Shown: in pieces, positions 42,043 through 45,348 of the stretch
Numbering within the stretch: the first letter of the stretch is position 1
Layout: the number at the start of each line of letters is the position of its first letter
From: Comamonas terrae
Lineage (GTDB): Bacteria; Pseudomonadota; Gammaproteobacteria; Burkholderiales; Burkholderiaceae_C
Assembly (NCBI RefSeq): GCF_001544075.1
Contig: NZ_BCNT01000023.1
Coordinates: 1 to 45,348, forward strand
Length of the DNA stretch: 45,348 bases
Direction: 5' to 3'
Notes under the pieces: generated by a model
Databases searched by the model: none
What the model was told of the DNA's origin: nothing
Seen by the model: the letters and a program-made list of their open reading frames with translations, nothing else
Program-made: the position numbers and the translations under genes

Positions 42043-42257
42043 GAAAACCCAAACTCCCGGGCATGTCGCCCTGTTGACCCTGTCCATCGCGCCCGGGCAT
42101 GTTCCGCAATGGGCGCGTGCTACAAAAGGCGAAGAGTTTAAAAGTCATTTCGGCCGCCGAATTGGTGACATTTGTGAAATCCTGAAGGGCTTGCCGGCCG
42201 CCACCCTGCGGGCGGCCCCGATGGCGGCGCCATGGCGGCATGCCACAATCTGCGCCC

Positions 42258-43610
42258 ATGGCCTCCGCTCCGGACACCGTCTCCCTCGCCTCTTCGCACC
42301 CCCCTGCCTCCGGCACGGCTGCCGACGCCCATGCCGCAGCATCCGGCGCGGCGTCCGGCACCTCGCGCCTGCCGCCCTCGGTGGCCGGCGCCTTTGCGGC
42401 CGCTGCCTATGCCTTGCAGCACAGCACGCAGGGCGGCGCGCCAGGGGCATCCGATGCCCCCGCCGGCCCGCCCTACGACGAGGAAACCGGGCTGCTGCCC
42501 CAGCTCTATGCCAGCCGCCTGGGGCCGCGCACGCGCGCTTCTTCGCGCGCCTACTACCTGCGCCAGTTCGCGCGCTTCGACGCGCTGGACAAGGGACTGC
42601 CCAGCTGGAATGCGGCCGCCGGTTTTTTCACCCTGGCCTGGTGCTGCTGGCGCGGCCTGTGGACCGAAGCCGGCCGCTACCTGGGCTGCGTGGCCGTGGC
42701 GGCGCTTGCCTGGTGGTGGGGCATCCGGCCATCCATGCCTGCGCCCATGGCCTATGGCGTGGCCGCCGCGCTATGGCTGGCCGCCGTGGCCGTGCCCGGG
42801 CTCATGGGCAATGGCTGGCTGTGGCGCCAGGTCCGCGCGCAGACACTGCGCGCCATCACGGGCTCGGCCACCGTCGCCCAAGCGCACGAGAAGCTGGCCG
42901 CACAGGCCGGCACGCCCCGCCAGCAGATCCTGGCCGGACTGGTCGCCGCACTGCCGATCGCCGCGGCGGCCGGCGCCGGCCTGGCCTGGCTGACGGCGCA
43001 GCAGCATGCCGCGCCGCCAACTGCACCCTCTCCTGCCAGCCCGGCTCCCGCCGCCCTACCTGCCGCATCGGCCCCGGCGCCGGCTCCTTCACCAGTGCCC
43101 CGGCCTGCCACGGCTGATGCCGAGCCCGCACCGCCTGCAGTGCCTGCCGGACAGCCCGCGCCACAGGCCGCGGCAGAACCGCCGCCCGATCCCGCCCCCG
43201 CATCGAAACCGCAGCCGGAACACCCATCCGCCCCGCCCAAGGCCCAGGCGCCCGTGCCGCAACCGGCGAAGGCCGGCGCAGCACCCGAGCCCGCCCAGGC
43301 CGGTGCGCAAGCCCCTGCGGCACAGCTGCAGCCCGGGCGCTTCTATCTGAATGTGGGCGTGTTCTCCGACCAGGCCAATGCGCAGCGCACCGCGGCGCTG
43401 CTGCAGGACGCCGGGCTCACGCCCATGGCGCAGACGCTGCACAGCAATAAGGGCGAAGTCACGCGCATACGCACCGGCCCGTTTGCCTCGGCCAGGCAGG
43501 CCGAGAAGGCCGCCCGGCAGCTGCGCGCGCACAAGCTGGAGCCGACGGTGTTTCAATATGCAAGCCCTGACGCTCATGAAAAGAGAGCTGGCAGCGCCGT
43601 CAAATCCTGA
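42258..43610 (+). CDS. DUF2628-like membrane domain fused to SPOR domain
   Basis: A 450-residue protein from ATG 42258 (MASAPD); ATG 42240 is an alternative. After an Ala/Pro/Ser-rich N-terminus, residues ~72-247 resemble DUF2628: YYLRQFARFDALDKGLPSWN, AAAGFFTLAWCCWRGLW and several hydrophobic helices, ending in LVAALPIAAAAGAGLAWLTA. A long Pro/Ala linker (about 250-355) leads to a SPOR domain (about 360-435) with GRFYLNVGVFSDQANAQRTA, TRIRTGPFASARQAEKAARQ and LRAHKLEPTVFQY. SPOR domains bind denuded septal peptidoglycan, so a role near the division site is likely. The last ~12 residues and stop codon come from a dispersed repeat. Confidence 0.78.
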   Translation: MASAPDTVSLASSHPPASGTAADAHAAASGAASGTSRLPPSVAGAFAAAAYALQHSTQGGAPGASDAPAGPPYDEETGLLPQLYASRLGPRTRASSRAYYLRQFARFDALDKGLPSWNAAAGFFTLAWCCWRGLWTEAGRYLGCVAVAALAWWWGIRPSMPAPMAYGVAAALWLAAVAVPGLMGNGWLWRQVRAQTLRAITGSATVAQAHEKLAAQAGTPRQQILAGLVAALPIAAAAGAGLAWLTAQQHAAPPTAPSPASPAPAALPAASAPAPAPSPVPRPATADAEPAPPAVPAGQPAPQAAAEPPPDPAPASKPQPEHPSAPPKAQAPVPQPAKAGAAPEPAQAGAQAPAAQLQPGRFYLNVGVFSDQANAQRTAALLQDAGLTPMAQTLHSNKGEVTRIRTGPFASARQAEKAARQLRAHKLEPTVFQYASPDAHEKRAGSAVKS

Positions 43611-43677
43611 TTTTCAATGCACATTCGTCTTGGAATGACGGGGCAGCAAGCGTCAGCCGCTCCCTTTTTATGCTTTT
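43572..43677. repeat. Dispersed ~100-bp element with inverted ends, copy 3
   Basis: Left end GCTCATGAAAAGAGAGC then TGGCAGCGCC; right end, in reverse complement, GCATAAAAAGGGAGCGGCTG. It is a more diverged copy than that at 37424. It begins inside the SPOR gene, so the gene reads into it for about 12 codons and stops at 43610. Confidence 0.6.
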
Positions 43678-43774
43678 GCGCGCAAGGCGTCTTGCAAACA
43701 ATGCTGACAGCACCGGCCGCCCAGGCCCACTAAGCTCGGGGTCTTCGATCCTGTCCGCGATTCAAGGAGCATTC

Positions 43775-44131
43775 ATGCCATCTCGCTTCACCCCTACCCA
43801 GCAGCCCCGCAAGGCAACACGTGCGGCATGGGCCGCCGCCCTGGGCGCGCTTGCGCTGCTGGCCGCAGGCTGCGCCAACATGGGCAGCCCGGGTGGCGGC
43901 CAGCCCTCGCAGCCGCCGCGCCCGCTTCAGGTCTGCAACGCCCAGGCCGCCCAGTCCTTCGTGGGCAAGAGCAATACCGCCGCCACCGTGGAAGCCGCGC
44001 GCAAGAAGTCCGGCTCCTATGTGGCCCGCGTGCTCGGCGAGAACCAGCCCACGACCATGGAATACAACCAGGAGCGGCTCAACCTCATCGTCAACAGCGC
44101 CGGCCAGATCACGGCGGCGCGCTGCGGCTGA
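43775..44131 (+). CDS. I78-family peptidase-inhibitor-like lipoprotein
   Basis: A 118-residue protein. ATG 43775 has AAGGAG at 43764-43769 with 5-nt spacing. The lipobox L-A-A-G-C puts the lipid at Cys33. The mature part has VCNAQAAQSFVGKSNTAATVE and the end YNQERLNLIVNSAGQITAARCG, the pattern of the Inhibitor I78 family (C...A..VGK, RLN, CG at the end) in which two cysteines form a disulfide. Such proteins inhibit serine peptidases. It sits alone between the repeat and the terminator shared with hemW. Confidence 0.82.
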   Translation: MPSRFTPTQQPRKATRAAWAAALGALALLAAGCANMGSPGGGQPSQPPRPLQVCNAQAAQSFVGKSNTAATVEAARKKSGSYVARVLGENQPTTMEYNQERLNLIVNSAGQITAARCG

Positions 44132-44146
44132 ACCAGTGGTCCAGAC

Positions 44147-44175
44147 AAAAAAGGACGCTCCAGGCGTCCTTTTTT
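44147..44175. terminator. Bidirectional terminator between the I78 gene and hemW
   Basis: AAAAAAGGACGC (44147-44158) pairs perfectly with GCGTCCTTTTTT (44164-44175) around a 5-nt loop. It has A- and T-runs on the two sides, so it works for the plus-strand I78 gene and for the minus-strand hemW, which ends at 44194. Confidence 0.93.
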
Positions 44176-44193
44176 CTTGGCTTCGCGGCCTCG

Positions 44194-45348
44194 TCAGTCC
44201 GCAAGAAACAATTCCTGCAGATCGCTGAGAAAGTCGAAGCCGCGCTCGGTCGGCACCACGCGGCCCAGCTCGCGCGTGATCAGGCCCTTGGCCTGGGCCT
44301 GGTCCAGTCCCCCGGCGATGGCCGACAGCGGCAGGCCGGTGCGCTCCATGAACTCCTGCAGCGCAAAGCCGCCGCGCAGGCGCAGCGCGTTGAGCATGTA
44401 CTCGAACGGCAGGTCGGCGCGCCGGACTTCGCTGTCCTGCGCCAGCGGCGTGCCGGCCAGCGCCATGTCCATGTAGCGCGCCGGATCGCGAAAGCGCACC
44501 TGGCGCACGATGCGGTGCGCAAAGCTGAGCTTGCTGTGCGCGCCGGCGCCTATGCCCAGATAGTCGCCGAACTGCCAGTAATTGGTGTTGTGGAAGCACT
44601 GGTGGCCGGGCCGGGCATAGGCCGAGACCTCGTAGCGCTGCATGCCGGCCGCGCCGGTGCGCGCGGTGATCAGATCCAGCATGTCGTAGGCCGTGTCGTC
44701 CTCGGGCACCACGGGCGGGTACTTGGCGAAATAGGTGTTGGGCTCGATGGTCAGGTGGTAGATCGACAGGTGCGGCGGCGCGAACGACAGGGCCGTGTCC
44801 ACGTCGCGCTGCAGGTCCATCAGCGTCTGGCCGGGCAGCGCATACATCAGATCGATGTTGAAGGTCTCGAAGTTGTCGGCGGCCTCGCGCACGGCCGCCC
44901 TGGCCTGCGCCGCATCGTGCACGCGGCCCACGGCCTGCAGATGGCGGTCGTCGAAGCTCTGCACGCCGACGGACAGGCGGTTGATGCCGGCCGCGCGGAA
45001 GGCCTTGAAACGGTCCTTCTCGAAAGTGCCGGGGTTGGCCTCCATGGTGATCTCGCAATCGGGCTCCATGCGCAGCCGCGCGCGCAGCCCCGCGACCAGC
45101 CGGTCGATGGCCTGCGGCGAGAACAGGCTGGGCGTGCCGCCGCCCATGAAGACGCTGTGCACCGTGCGCCCCCAGATCAGCGGCAGCGCGCTTTCCAGGT
45201 CGGCCATCAGCGCATCGATATAGCGGTCCTCGGGCAATGCGTCGCCCTTGCTCCAGGCATGCGAATTGAAGTCGCAGTACGGGCATTTCTTCAGGCACCA
45301 GGGCAGGTGCACGTAGAGCGACAGCGGCGGCAGGCTGCCCAGCTGCAG
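44194..45348 (-). CDS. hemW: HemW-like radical SAM heme chaperone, 5' end outside the window
   Basis: The visible 384 residues run off the right edge; the first codons in the window read LQLGSLPPLSLYVHLPWCLK, so only a short N-terminus is missing. The radical SAM cluster motif is C-x3-C-x2-C (CLKKCPYCDF). VFMGGGTPSLFSP, ITMEANPGTFEKDRF, GINRLSVGVQSFDD and DLMYALPGQT are HemW/HemN-family motifs, and the C-terminal winged part (LRGGFALQEFMERTGLPLSA) is typical of HemW. HemW carries heme to respiratory proteins; it lacks the extra N-terminal cysteine of HemN. A shared terminator follows. Confidence 0.93.
   Translation of the reverse strand: MQLGSLPPLSLYVHLPWCLKKCPYCDFNSHAWSKGDALPEDRYIDALMADLESALPLIWGRTVHSVFMGGGTPSLFSPQAIDRLVAGLRARLRMEPDCEITMEANPGTFEKDRFKAFRAAGINRLSVGVQSFDDRHLQAVGRVHDAAQARAAVREAADNFETFNIDLMYALPGQTLMDLQRDVDTALSFAPPHLSIYHLTIEPNTYFAKYPPVVPEDDTAYDMLDLITARTGAAGMQRYEVSAYARPGHQCFHNTNYWQFGDYLGIGAGAHSKLSFAHRIVRQVRFRDPARYMDMALAGTPLAQDSEVRRADLPFEYMLNALRLRGGFALQEFMERTGLPLSAIAGGLDQAQAKGLITRELGRVVPTERGFDFLSDLQELFLAD

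Noticed and set aside
39910..42141. 743-codon plus-strand frame opposite the EF-hand protein
   Set aside because: The composition (Gln/Arg/His/Ala-rich) is typical of antisense reading of GC-rich genes, while the minus strand has EF-hand and membrane segments.
42043..42257. Defined promoters between the divergent EF-hand and SPOR genes
   Set aside because: The gap must hold two promoters, but no pair of boxes stood out, so none is listed.

Overview
The window looks like chromosomal DNA of a high-GC betaproteobacterium of the Comamonadaceae (Comamonas/Delftia type). This is inferred from codon usage judged by eye, from gene content (a Tad locus with a DUF3613 gene, a periplasmic Mo-hydroxylase with a triheme cytochrome, yedE/yedF, hemW), and from intergenic dispersed repeats I recall from that family. 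No search was run. I saw no rRNA, tRNA, CRISPR array, transposase or phage gene.

Region 1 (1-9216) is the least ordinary part. It holds the 3' end of a glycine-rich repeat protein, a Pal-like OmpA lipoprotein, a 1007-residue protein that appears to join an alpha-alpha toroid-like N-terminal half to a MurF-like Mur-ligase half, an AT-rich gap, and then a type I secretion operon (ABC exporter, HlyD-type adaptor, TolC-type channel) with 4-nt overlaps. No RTX substrate is present. Whether the module exports or modifies something is an open question.

Region 2 (9217-24880) is a Tad (Flp) type IVb pilus locus, all on the plus strand: flp, prepilin peptidase, cpaB, secretin, tadZ, tadA, tadB, tadC, tadD, a DUF3613 gene, two TadE/F-type minor pilins, a TadG-like protein, a sigma-54 activator and a GT-B glycosyltransferase. 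Most genes overlap or nearly touch, so co-expression is likely. TadZ has lost the P-loop lysine. A 20-codon mini-ORF links tadB to tadC through two ATGA overlaps.

Region 3 (24980-32926) starts with a minus-strand pair (a small FecR-like protein and a degenerate-GGDEF/EAL protein). A divergent promoter region with two inverted repeats follows. It precedes a plus-strand nicotinate/isoquinoline-type dehydrogenase: a 2Fe-2S subunit, a TAT-exported Mo subunit and a triheme cytochrome c, with an XdhC-type maturation factor downstream. Together these would oxidise an N-heteroaromatic compound or an aldehyde in the periplasm and pass electrons to the respiratory chain.

Region 4 (32927-45348) is mostly core or housekeeping. 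It has a CHASE-PAS-PAS-GGDEF-EAL protein, a NUC1-type nuclease, a sulfur/selenium set on the minus strand (yedE, yedF, a DsrE-like gene), a large unrecognised EF-hand membrane protein, a DUF2628-like/SPOR protein, an I78 inhibitor-like lipoprotein and hemW cut by the window end. About 100-bp elements with inverted ends follow three plus-strand genes; one of them supplies the last codons and the stop of the SPOR gene.
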